A program made the translations under genes and the position numbers. From positions 1 through 59,146 of the forward strand of contig CAZXSN010000013.1 in NCBI GenBank assembly GCA_964643295.1: a stretch of 59,146 nt of DNA, in the 5' to 3' direction. Each line of letters begins with the position of its first letter. The first letter of the stretch is position 1. The notes under the pieces are model-generated. The model was not told the DNA's origin. It did not search any database and saw only the letters and a list, made by a program, of their open reading frames with translations. Positions 52,927 through 59,146 of the stretch are shown in pieces. Source of the DNA: Merdiplasma sp964643295 (GTDB taxonomy: Bacteria > Bacillota > Clostridia > Lachnospirales > Lachnospiraceae).

Positions 52927-54201
52927 ATGAAAACACGTAAAGTATTAGCGGTCGCGTTATCCTGCGCGATGGCGCTTTCCCTGGCTCCGGCGGCGTTCGC
53001 GGAGGATGCTCCTGTGGAGATCACCCTCTGGACGTATCCGGTAGGCAACTGGGGAGAGGCAGAGGTTGTGGACGGCCTTCTGGCGAGCTTCCATGAGGCA
53101 CATCCGGAGATCCATGTCACTGTGGAATATCTGGACTACACGAACGGTGATGATCAGGTGAATACCGCGATCGAGGGCAACGCGGCTCCGGATCTGGTTC
53201 TGGAAGGACCGGAGCGTCTGGTAGCGAACTGGGGTGCCCGCGGCCTGATGGTGGATCTGTCCGATCTGTGGACGGATGAGGCGAAGGAAGCAATCTACGA
53301 TTCAGTTGAAGCGGCTTGTCAGAACAACGACGGCATCTTTTATGAGTATCCGCTGTGCATGACCGCGCACACGATGGCGGTCAACCGCGATATCTTTGAG
53401 GCGGCGGACGCTCTGCAGTATCTGGATGAGGAGACACACACCTGGACGACGGAAGGGTTCATCAACGCGGTACAGGCACTGGTTGAGTACGGCCAGAATC
53501 CGGTGGCGGCAGTCTTCTGCGGCGGCCAGGGCGGCGACCAGGGAACCCGCGCACTGATCAACAACCTTTACGGCGGCACGTTCACGAATGCGGAGCACAC
53601 CGAGTATACGGTAAACAGCGAGGAGAATATCAAGGCTTTGGAACTGCTGGCCGGCATGGAGGGAATCAACTTTGACGCTTCCATCGTGGGCGCGGATGAG
53701 ATCAACCTGTTCGCAAACGGTACGCTTGCCATGGCTTTCTGCTGGAACGTAGCGCAGGAGACGACGAATGCGGATATCATCGATTTTGATGTGCTGCCGA
53801 TGGCCTTCCCGACCGAGAGCGGCGATCCGCAGCTTTGCGGCGGCATCTGGGGCTTTGGTGTGTTTGACAACGGCGACCAGGCGAGAATCGACGCGGCCAA
53901 GACGTTCATCGATTTCATGTGCAACGATGAGACACAGGTCGTGGAGTGCGTGAAGGCCTCCAGCTACTGGCCGGTAAAAGATCTGGGCAACATTTACGAA
54001 GGCGATGAGATCATGACCGAGTACTCGCTGTTTGTACCGTTCCTTGGCGACTACTATCAGGTCGTTCCAGGCTGGGCGGAAGCGCGTACCGCATGGTGGA
54101 ACATGCTGCAGCAGATCGGCAGCGGAACAGATGCGGCGACCGCAGTTGCTGAGTTTTCCGATACCGCGAACGCGGCGGCAGCGGCAGCAGCGGCACAGTA
54201 A
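52927..54201 (+). CDS. ABC transporter sugar-binding protein
   Basis: A 424-residue family 1 solute-binding protein. It has a Sec signal (LAVALSCAMALSLAPAAFA) cleaved before EDAPVEITLW, but no lipobox Cys, unlike most Gram-positive binding proteins. The mature part has EITLWTYPVGNWGEAEVVDG, AAPDLVLEGPERLVANW and GGIWGFGVFDNGDQARIDAA. The C-terminus is an Ala-rich tail (NAAAAAAAAQ). It is the likely binding component for the two permeases downstream and probably takes an amino sugar. How it is held at the membrane is unclear. Confidence 0.88.
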   Translation: MKTRKVLAVALSCAMALSLAPAAFAEDAPVEITLWTYPVGNWGEAEVVDGLLASFHEAHPEIHVTVEYLDYTNGDDQVNTAIEGNAAPDLVLEGPERLVANWGARGLMVDLSDLWTDEAKEAIYDSVEAACQNNDGIFYEYPLCMTAHTMAVNRDIFEAADALQYLDEETHTWTTEGFINAVQALVEYGQNPVAAVFCGGQGGDQGTRALINNLYGGTFTNAEHTEYTVNSEENIKALELLAGMEGINFDASIVGADEINLFANGTLAMAFCWNVAQETTNADIIDFDVLPMAFPTESGDPQLCGGIWGFGVFDNGDQARIDAAKTFIDFMCNDETQVVECVKASSYWPVKDLGNIYEGDEIMTEYSLFVPFLGDYYQVVPGWAEARTAWWNMLQQIGSGTDAATAVAEFSDTANAAAAAAAAQ

Positions 54202-54281
54202 GTACCGAAAGGATCCGGCCCGACGAAAGTGGAGGAAAGGCCGGTAAAAGGGATCCATAGAGTGTGACATCAGTTTTGATC

Positions 54282-54340
54282 GGGGCTGCCGCGGAGAGAC
54301 TTTTTCCGGGAATACGCTTTTGCGGCAGCCCCGTTTTGTT
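54282..54340 (+). terminator. Intra-operon terminator or attenuator
   Basis: A perfect 11-bp stem GGGGCTGCCGC/GCGGCAGCCCC around a 29-nt loop is followed by GTTTTGTT. It lies between the binding-protein gene and the permease genes, so it can lower permease relative to binding-protein expression. Confidence 0.7.
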
Positions 54341-54540
54341 CCTGCGGGAAACGGCTGCTGCGTTTTTGCGTGTCTTTTCCGGATGGGTTCGTAAAAAGAA
54401 CCGGGGCGGTGAAAAGCTGCTGAGGGCGGGTCTTTTTTGATCTGACGCATCTTCGCGGCAGTCCGTAAGGGATACAGGAAAGACGGATTTGTCCCCCTGA
54501 CGGGATTTTCCGTCGAATGAGCGGGAAAGGGGGAAGAGGT

Positions 54541-55455
54541 ATGAATGGGAGCAGGCGGAAACAGGCCGGGTATTCGATGAGCAGAGCGCTTGTGCGCAGG
54601 GAGACGATCTCCGGATATCTGTTTATGCTGCCCTGCCTGATCTTCTTTGTTGGGTTTGTGATTATTCCCATGGTACAGTGCATCGTGACCAGTTTCTTTG
54701 ACTCCACGATGAACCGGAAGGATATCTTTATCGGGCTGGGGAATTACATCGAGCTGTTTCATGATAAGATTTTCCTGGGAGCATTGAAAAACACGGCCAT
54801 CATCGTGATTGTCTCCGTGCCGGTCGTGTGTATTTTTTCTCTGTGGGTCAGTTCCGTGCTCCAGAACCTGGGCGGAGCGTTGTGCTCTCTGTTTCGCTGC
54901 GTTTTTTACCTTCCGGTGGTGACAGGTTCCGTGGCGGTGACCGTGGTCTGGAAGTGGATGTTCAACTACTACTATGGGATTTTCAACTATATCGGGACCG
55001 CGACCGGGCTGCTGGATAAGAATATCAACTGGCTGGGAGACGAGCGGTTCGCTTTAGGGTGCATCATTCTGATCCTGATCACCACTTCCGTCGGACAGCC
55101 CATCGTTCTTTATATCTCCGCTTTGGACAACGTGGATCAGACCCTTGTGGAGGCTGCGGAAGTGGACGGAGCCAACCGGATGCAGGTATTCTGGAAAGTC
55201 AAGTGGCCGCAGATCAAGTCGACGACGCTTTACATCCTGGTGATCACGACGATCAACAGCTTCCAGTGCTTCGCTTTAATCCAGCTTCTGACCAGCGGCG
55301 GACCCAACCACAGCACGGATACGATTATGTACTATATCTACTATAACGCGTTCAAGCTGTACCGATACGGCTATGGCAATGCCATGGGAGTTGTGCTGGC
55401 GGTCATCATCGCCGTCCTCTCGGCGATTCAGTTCAGACTGTCGAAGTCTGAGTAG
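54541..55455 (+). CDS. ABC sugar transporter permease (MalF-like)
   Basis: A 304-residue inner-membrane permease from ATG 54541, after gggggaagaggt. About six membrane helices are seen, with a first strong one LFMLPCLIFFVGFVIIPMV near residue 28. The EAA loop that contacts the ATPase reads VEAAEVDGANRMQVFWKVKW near 202. It pairs with the second permease 17 nt downstream. No ATPase gene is present, so a shared MsmK-type ATPase elsewhere is assumed. Confidence 0.92.
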   Translation: MNGSRRKQAGYSMSRALVRRETISGYLFMLPCLIFFVGFVIIPMVQCIVTSFFDSTMNRKDIFIGLGNYIELFHDKIFLGALKNTAIIVIVSVPVVCIFSLWVSSVLQNLGGALCSLFRCVFYLPVVTGSVAVTVVWKWMFNYYYGIFNYIGTATGLLDKNINWLGDERFALGCIILILITTSVGQPIVLYISALDNVDQTLVEAAEVDGANRMQVFWKVKWPQIKSTTLYILVITTINSFQCFALIQLLTSGGPNHSTDTIMYYIYYNAFKLYRYGYGNAMGVVLAVIIAVLSAIQFRLSKSE

Positions 55456-55472
55456 GGAAGGGGGAGGAAGAG

Positions 55473-56387
55473 ATGAAGACGAAAAAATTAAACCGTCATA
55501 CCGTATACCAGATCATTGCCGTGGTGATTATTGTGCTCTTGGCCCTTGCGTTCGCTTTCCCGCTTTACTGGATTATCACCGGCTCTTTTAAGACGGCCAA
55601 GGCGATCAATTCGACCACCCCGCAGTGGTGGCCGACGGAGTGGGTGATGGACAACTACCAGAAACTGTTCAGCCGTCAGAAAGCGCCTCTTTTTGAGCTG
55701 TCGGTTCCGATTCCGTTTTTAAAGACGTTTACCTTCACGGGACCGGAGGTTCCGGCGGCGCTGCGCTGGATGGTGAATACGATCTTCATGGCGGTTGTCT
55801 CCATGCTGCTTACGTGCGCGACTTCCGCGATGGCCGGATACGCGCTGGCAAAGAAACGCTTTCTCGGACGCACCCTGCTCTTTTCCCTGATCGTGGCCGC
55901 CATGGCGCTGCCCAAGCAGGTGATCTTAATTCCGCTCATCCGGGAAATGTCGGCGCTGCATCTGTACGATAATATCTGGGCGGTGATCCTGCCGATTGTC
56001 GGCTGGCCCTTCGGGGTCTTCTTAATCAAGCAGTTTTCGGAGGGCATTCCCGGAGAGATGCTGGAGGCAGCGCGAATCGACGGGGCCGGAGAATGGAAGA
56101 CTTTCACCACGATCGCTCTGCCGATCATTAAACCGGGTATCGGCGCCCTCGCCATTTTTACCTTTATCAACTCCTGGAACGACTATTTCATGCAGCTGAT
56201 CATGCTAAGCAGTACCAGCAACCTGACGATCTCCCTTGGCATCGCCAAGCTGCAGGCGGAAAATTCCATCGATTTTGGTCTGATCATGGCCGGCGCCGCG
56301 CTGGCGGCGGTTCCGATCATCATCGTGTTTATCATTTTCCAGAAGTACTTCACCAAGGGAATTACCATGGGCGCGGTGAAAGGCTGA
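55473..56387 (+). CDS. ABC sugar transporter permease (MalG-like)
   Basis: A 304-residue permease with an N-terminal helix (IIAVVIIVLLALAFAFPLYW) and about six helices in all. Its EAA loop is LEAARIDGAGEWKTFTTIAL near residue 196. An extended outer loop (WPTEWVMDNYQKLFSRQKAP) precedes the second helix, as in many MalG-type partners. It is the last gene of the transport operon and ends before a strong terminator. Confidence 0.92.
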   Translation: MKTKKLNRHTVYQIIAVVIIVLLALAFAFPLYWIITGSFKTAKAINSTTPQWWPTEWVMDNYQKLFSRQKAPLFELSVPIPFLKTFTFTGPEVPAALRWMVNTIFMAVVSMLLTCATSAMAGYALAKKRFLGRTLLFSLIVAAMALPKQVILIPLIREMSALHLYDNIWAVILPIVGWPFGVFLIKQFSEGIPGEMLEAARIDGAGEWKTFTTIALPIIKPGIGALAIFTFINSWNDYFMQLIMLSSTSNLTISLGIAKLQAENSIDFGLIMAGAALAAVPIIIVFIIFQKYFTKGITMGAVKG

Positions 56388-56414
56388 TAAGCATCGAAAC
56401 AGGAAAGCGTAAAA

Positions 56415-56450
56415 ATACCTCCCGGCTTAAGATGCCGGGAGGTATCTTTG
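56415..56450. terminator. Terminator between permease and pyrG
   Basis: A perfect 12-bp stem ATACCTCCCGGC/GCCGGGAGGTAT with a 7-nt loop, A-rich before and CTTTG after, probably serves both convergent transcripts. Confidence 0.8.
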
Positions 56451-56516
56451 TCTGCGAGACGCAGCAATCTTCTTTTCCAGTCAACATCGCAGTATCCCGG
56501 TTTCGGTTAAGAAGCT

Positions 56517-58136
56517 TTAGGGGTCACTCCGGTTTGCCTGATGGGCCAGGGAAGCGTCCACAAATCCCCGAAAGAGCGGGTGCGGGCGGTTGGGTCTGGA
56601 TTTTAATTCCGGATGTCCCTGGGTGCCGATGAAAAACGGGTGATCCTTAAGCTCAATCATCTCCACGATCCGCCCGTCCGGGGAGAGACCGGAAAGAGTC
56701 ATGCCGTTGGCGGTAAGCGCCCGGCGGTAGTCATTGTTGACCTCATAGCGGTGGCGGTGTCTTTCTTCGATGCGCTCGGTGCCGTAGAGCCGGTAGGCCA
56801 GTGTGGTTTTGTCAAGCACACAGGGGTAGGAGCCAAGCCGCAGCGTTCCGCCGATATCTTCCACGCCGTTTTGATCCGGCATCAGGGCGATCACCGGGTG
56901 AGGAGTCTGCGGATCGAGTTCGATGCTGTGCGCGTCGTGCAGTCCGACCACGTTGCGGACATACTCCACGATCGCCAGCTGCATGCCCAGACACAGCCCG
57001 AGGAAAGGAATCTTATGTTCTCTGGCATAGCGGATCGCGATGATCTTCCCTTCAATCCCCCGGTCGCCAAAACCGCCGGGCACCAGGATTCCATCCACAT
57101 CTTTTAACGCTTCCGTGACATTCTCCCCGGATAAAAATTCTGAATCCACCCACTTGATATGAACCGTGGCACGGGCGGCGATTCCTCCGTGCTTGAGCGC
57201 TTCCACGACGCTTATATAAGCGTCATGCAGCTGAACATATTTGCCGACCAGCGCGACGGATACATCCCTGGTCGGATGACGCAGGGCATCCACCATGGCT
57301 TCCCAGTCTGTCAGATCCGGCTCCGGGCAGGGAAGATGCAGACATTCGCAGGCCACCTGCGCGAGGTGCTCCTTTTCCATGGCCAAAGGCGCTTCATACA
57401 GGTATTCGACGTCCAGGTTCTGCAGCACGTGATTGCTGGGCACGTTGCAGAAGAGAGCGATCTTGTCTTTCAGGTGCTGATCCAGCGGATATTCGGAGCG
57501 ACAGACGATGATGTCCGGCCAGATTCCCATGCCCTGCAGCTGTTTGACGCTGGCCTGCGTGGGTTTCGTTTTCATCTCCCCGGAGGCTTTCAGGTAGGGG
57601 ATCAGCGTGACATGGACAATGATCGCGTTTTCATGCCCGACTTCATGCTGGAACTGGCGGATCGCCTCCAGAAACGGCTGGCTTTCGATATCGCCCACGG
57701 TACCGCCCACCTCAATGATTGCGATGCTGGTGGCATCGGTCGTGAAATCCCGGTGAAACCGGCTTTTGATCTCATTTGTGATATGGGGAATGACCTGCAC
57801 CGTGCCCCCGCCGTAGTCCCCTCTGCGCTCCTTGTGCAGAACCGCCCAGTAGATCTTGCCGGTTGTGACGTTGGAGTTCTTGGTGAGGCTTTCGTCGATA
57901 AACCGTTCATAGTGTCCCAGATCCAGGTCGGTTTCCGCTCCGTCATCGGTGACGAAGACTTCCCCGTGCTGAATGGGATTCATGGTGCCGGGATCGATAT
58001 TGATGTAGGGATCAAATTTCTGCATGGTGACTTTGTAGCCGCGTGCTTTCAGCAAACGGCCCAGGGAAGCGGCGGTGATGCCCTTGCCCAGGCCGGAAAC
58101 CACGCCTCCGGTCACAAAAACGTATTTCACTGACAT
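56517..58136 (-). CDS. pyrG: CTP synthase
   Basis: A 539-residue enzyme making CTP from UTP with glutamine. The start is ATG 58136, after cagggaggaccatc; the frame extends further without a better site. The synthetase domain begins MSVKYVFVTGGVVSGLGKGI and contains KFDPYINIDPGTMNP near 40. The glutaminase domain has LVPGGFGDRGIEGKI, the nucleophile Cys in FLGLCLGMQLAIVEY near 378, and His and Glu in IGTQGHPELKSRP near 511. The length is normal. It is convergent with the nan transport operon. Confidence 0.97.
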   Translation of the reverse strand: MSVKYVFVTGGVVSGLGKGITAASLGRLLKARGYKVTMQKFDPYINIDPGTMNPIQHGEVFVTDDGAETDLDLGHYERFIDESLTKNSNVTTGKIYWAVLHKERRGDYGGGTVQVIPHITNEIKSRFHRDFTTDATSIAIIEVGGTVGDIESQPFLEAIRQFQHEVGHENAIIVHVTLIPYLKASGEMKTKPTQASVKQLQGMGIWPDIIVCRSEYPLDQHLKDKIALFCNVPSNHVLQNLDVEYLYEAPLAMEKEHLAQVACECLHLPCPEPDLTDWEAMVDALRHPTRDVSVALVGKYVQLHDAYISVVEALKHGGIAARATVHIKWVDSEFLSGENVTEALKDVDGILVPGGFGDRGIEGKIIAIRYAREHKIPFLGLCLGMQLAIVEYVRNVVGLHDAHSIELDPQTPHPVIALMPDQNGVEDIGGTLRLGSYPCVLDKTTLAYRLYGTERIEERHRHRYEVNNDYRRALTANGMTLSGLSPDGRIVEMIELKDHPFFIGTQGHPELKSRPNRPHPLFRGFVDASLAHQANRSDP

Positions 58137-58227
58137 GATGGTCCTCCCTGTCTTTTGGTGCCTGCCCGATATCGGATTGCGGATTCTCAAAAAATGTGTT
58201 AGAATGTGCAAAGATCGCAGCTTCCCC

Positions 58228-58233
58228 ATTATA
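58228..58233 (-). promoter_or_regulatory. -10 element of the pyrG promoter
   Basis: TATAAT on the minus strand lies about 90 nt upstream of pyrG. The matching -35 is weak (GATTTA region), so this is a tentative call. Confidence 0.4.
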
Positions 58234-58309
58234 CATCGAAATTCGCCGTAAATCTATTTTATTTTCACAAGAATTAAGAAAATTTTTAGATTTATTTTTC
58301 GGGGGAGTA

Positions 58310-58338
58310 TTGATTTATGAAAAACGCATCCTTATAAT
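58310..58338 (+). promoter_or_regulatory. Promoter of ftsH
   Basis: TTGATT and TATAAT with a 17-nt spacer, leaving a leader of about 200 nt before ftsH in which I see no gene. Confidence 0.7.
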
Positions 58339-58545
58339 GAGGGTATCCGGATTTCCGGGAAACGAGGAGATAAGTCTGCTTAAAAGTCCCGCAAAGGCCG
58401 GTCTGACCGGCGGTTTTGCGAAAGAAAGCTGTGCCTGTTGGCATAAAAGGAGACAAGACTAGGACTGACTGTAAGAAGAGCCTTACGCCAATGCGCCTGT
58501 TTTGCCTGGAAATACGGAGCGTTTGTCTGACATGAGGAGGAGAAG

Positions 58546-59146
58546 ATGGACAACAACCAACGAAACAACGGCCCCGGGAACAATGGGCCCGGCGGTTCGA
58601 ACGGCAATAAAGGACATTCTACCATTCTGATCTTTCTGGTGGTCACGCTGGTTACCCTGCTCATCATGAGCTTTTTCAACAACATGATGCGCGACAGCAC
58701 CTCTCAGGAGATCACGTACAACGAATTTCTGGAGATGATTGACGAGGGCATGGTGGAGGAAGTGATCTTAGGCAGCGACAAGGTCACGATCATTCCCAAA
58801 GTGCAGCCTTTTTCTACACAGGGGGTGGAAATTTCCTACTATACCGGACGTATCGACAATGATGACACTCTGGTGGAGCGGCTGGAGGACGCCGGGATCC
58901 GCTTTTCCGAGGAAATCCCGGATACGGTGGGCAGCCTGATTTTGAATATCGCGCTTTCGTTCCTGCCGCTGATCCTGATCTGGGTGCTTTTGGGCTTCGT
59001 CATGCGTCGCATGAACAACGGCGGCGGCATGATGGGAGTCGGCAAAAGCCGGGCCAAGGTATACATGCAGAAGGAGACCGGCGTACTGTTTCGGGATGTC
59101 GCCGGCCAGGACGAGGCGAAGGAGTCCCTGCAGGAGATGGTGGATT
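58546..59146 (+). CDS. ftsH: ATP-dependent membrane protease FtsH, 5' part
   Basis: The first 200 residues of FtsH, cut by the window end. ATG 58546 follows gaggaggagaag. An Asn/Gly-rich cytosolic leader (about 23 residues) precedes the first membrane helix (ILIFLVVTLVTLLIMSFF); a small outer domain (EITYNEFLEMIDEGMVEEV) and a second helix (LILNIALSFLPLILIWVLL) follow, then GVLFRDVAGQDEAKESLQEM, the start of the AAA domain. FtsH is a membrane-bound zinc protease for quality control. Confidence 0.93.
   Translation, partial: MDNNQRNNGPGNNGPGGSNGNKGHSTILIFLVVTLVTLLIMSFFNNMMRDSTSQEITYNEFLEMIDEGMVEEVILGSDKVTIIPKVQPFSTQGVEISYYTGRIDNDDTLVERLEDAGIRFSEEIPDTVGSLILNIALSFLPLILIWVLLGFVMRRMNNGGGMMGVGKSRAKVYMQKETGVLFRDVAGQDEAKESLQEMVD

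Noticed and set aside
53302..54762. 486-residue minus-strand ORF opposite the solute-binding protein gene
   Set aside because: It is the antisense shadow of a GC-rich gene. The plus-strand protein has clear family motifs, and the minus frame has no ribosome site or domain.
57159..58133. 324-residue plus-strand ORF opposite pyrG
   Set aside because: It is the antisense of CTP synthase and has no recognisable protein pattern.
1..59146. CRISPR array, tRNA or rRNA genes
   Set aside because: No regularly spaced repeats, no cloverleaf with a TTCGA-type loop and acceptor stem, and no rRNA sequence were recognised.

Overview
The window looks like the chromosome of an anaerobic Gram-positive bacterium of the Clostridia, most probably a Lachnospiraceae relative. 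The signs are strong AGGAGG-type ribosome binding sites, a pyrK/pyrD (class 1B dihydroorotate dehydrogenase) gene order, a Sec/lipoprotein secretome, and small Lachnospiraceae-style membrane proteins. This placement is inference from gene content, since no rRNA or tRNA gene was seen.

Layout. (1) 1-6.9 kb is AT-rich and decayed. It holds a catalytically degenerate transposase, a WYL-domain regulator, an unrecognised 308-residue gene and the broken remains of a NADAR gene, with long gene-free stretches between them. (2) 6.9-19 kb is an accessory island on the + strand. In order it carries a SLOG-domain protein, a frameshifted dual-specificity-type phosphatase, a 111-aa protein, a SpoVK/CbbX-like AAA+ ATPase, two unrecognised proteins, an intact NADAR protein, a protein with a Walker-B-like strand but no P-loop, a broken XRE-type HTH gene, an RtcB RNA ligase and a second SLOG protein. 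It combines nucleotide-ligand sensing, ADP-ribose or nucleotide glycosidase chemistry and RNA repair, and it is the best candidate here for an undescribed stress or conflict system. (3) 19.6-24 kb is the pyrimidine operon pyrC-pyrF-pyrK-pyrD, followed after 15 bp by an IS1634-like transposase gene. (4) 26.3-35.9 kb is a redox accessory region: aldo/keto reductase, FMN reductase, two SDRs, two LysR regulators, a carboxymuconolactone-decarboxylase-family protein, a flavodoxin, an iron alcohol dehydrogenase, an exported flavodoxin-like protein and a polytopic membrane protein. (5) 37-46.3 kb returns to nucleotide metabolism: pyrE, small membrane proteins, an HD phosphohydrolase, an M29-like peptidase, purE-purM-purN-purD and a cell-surface protein. 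(6) 46.7-48.8 kb has a roughly 200-nt strongly structured element bounded by inverted repeats, then a second IS1634-like transposase gene. (7) 49-56.4 kb is an amino-sugar (sialic acid/ManNAc) locus: ROK kinase and RpiR regulator on the minus strand, divergent from nanE, an SGNH esterase, a solute-binding protein and two permeases. (8) pyrG (minus) and the start of ftsH (plus) close the window.

How they work together. pyrC, F, K, D and E make UMP and pyrG makes CTP. purE, M, N and D supply steps of IMP synthesis. The HD protein could recycle nucleotides. In the nan locus the transporter imports an amino sugar, the esterase could deacetylate it, and NanE with the ROK kinase converts ManNAc(-6-P). 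A 9-bp perfect inverted repeat around the nanE promoter is a plausible RpiR operator. In the redox region the second LysR gene is separated from its likely target operon by a terminator, a palindrome and a promoter in typical LysR geometry.

Limits: everything here is read by eye. Families were recognised from motifs and memory, without database searches.
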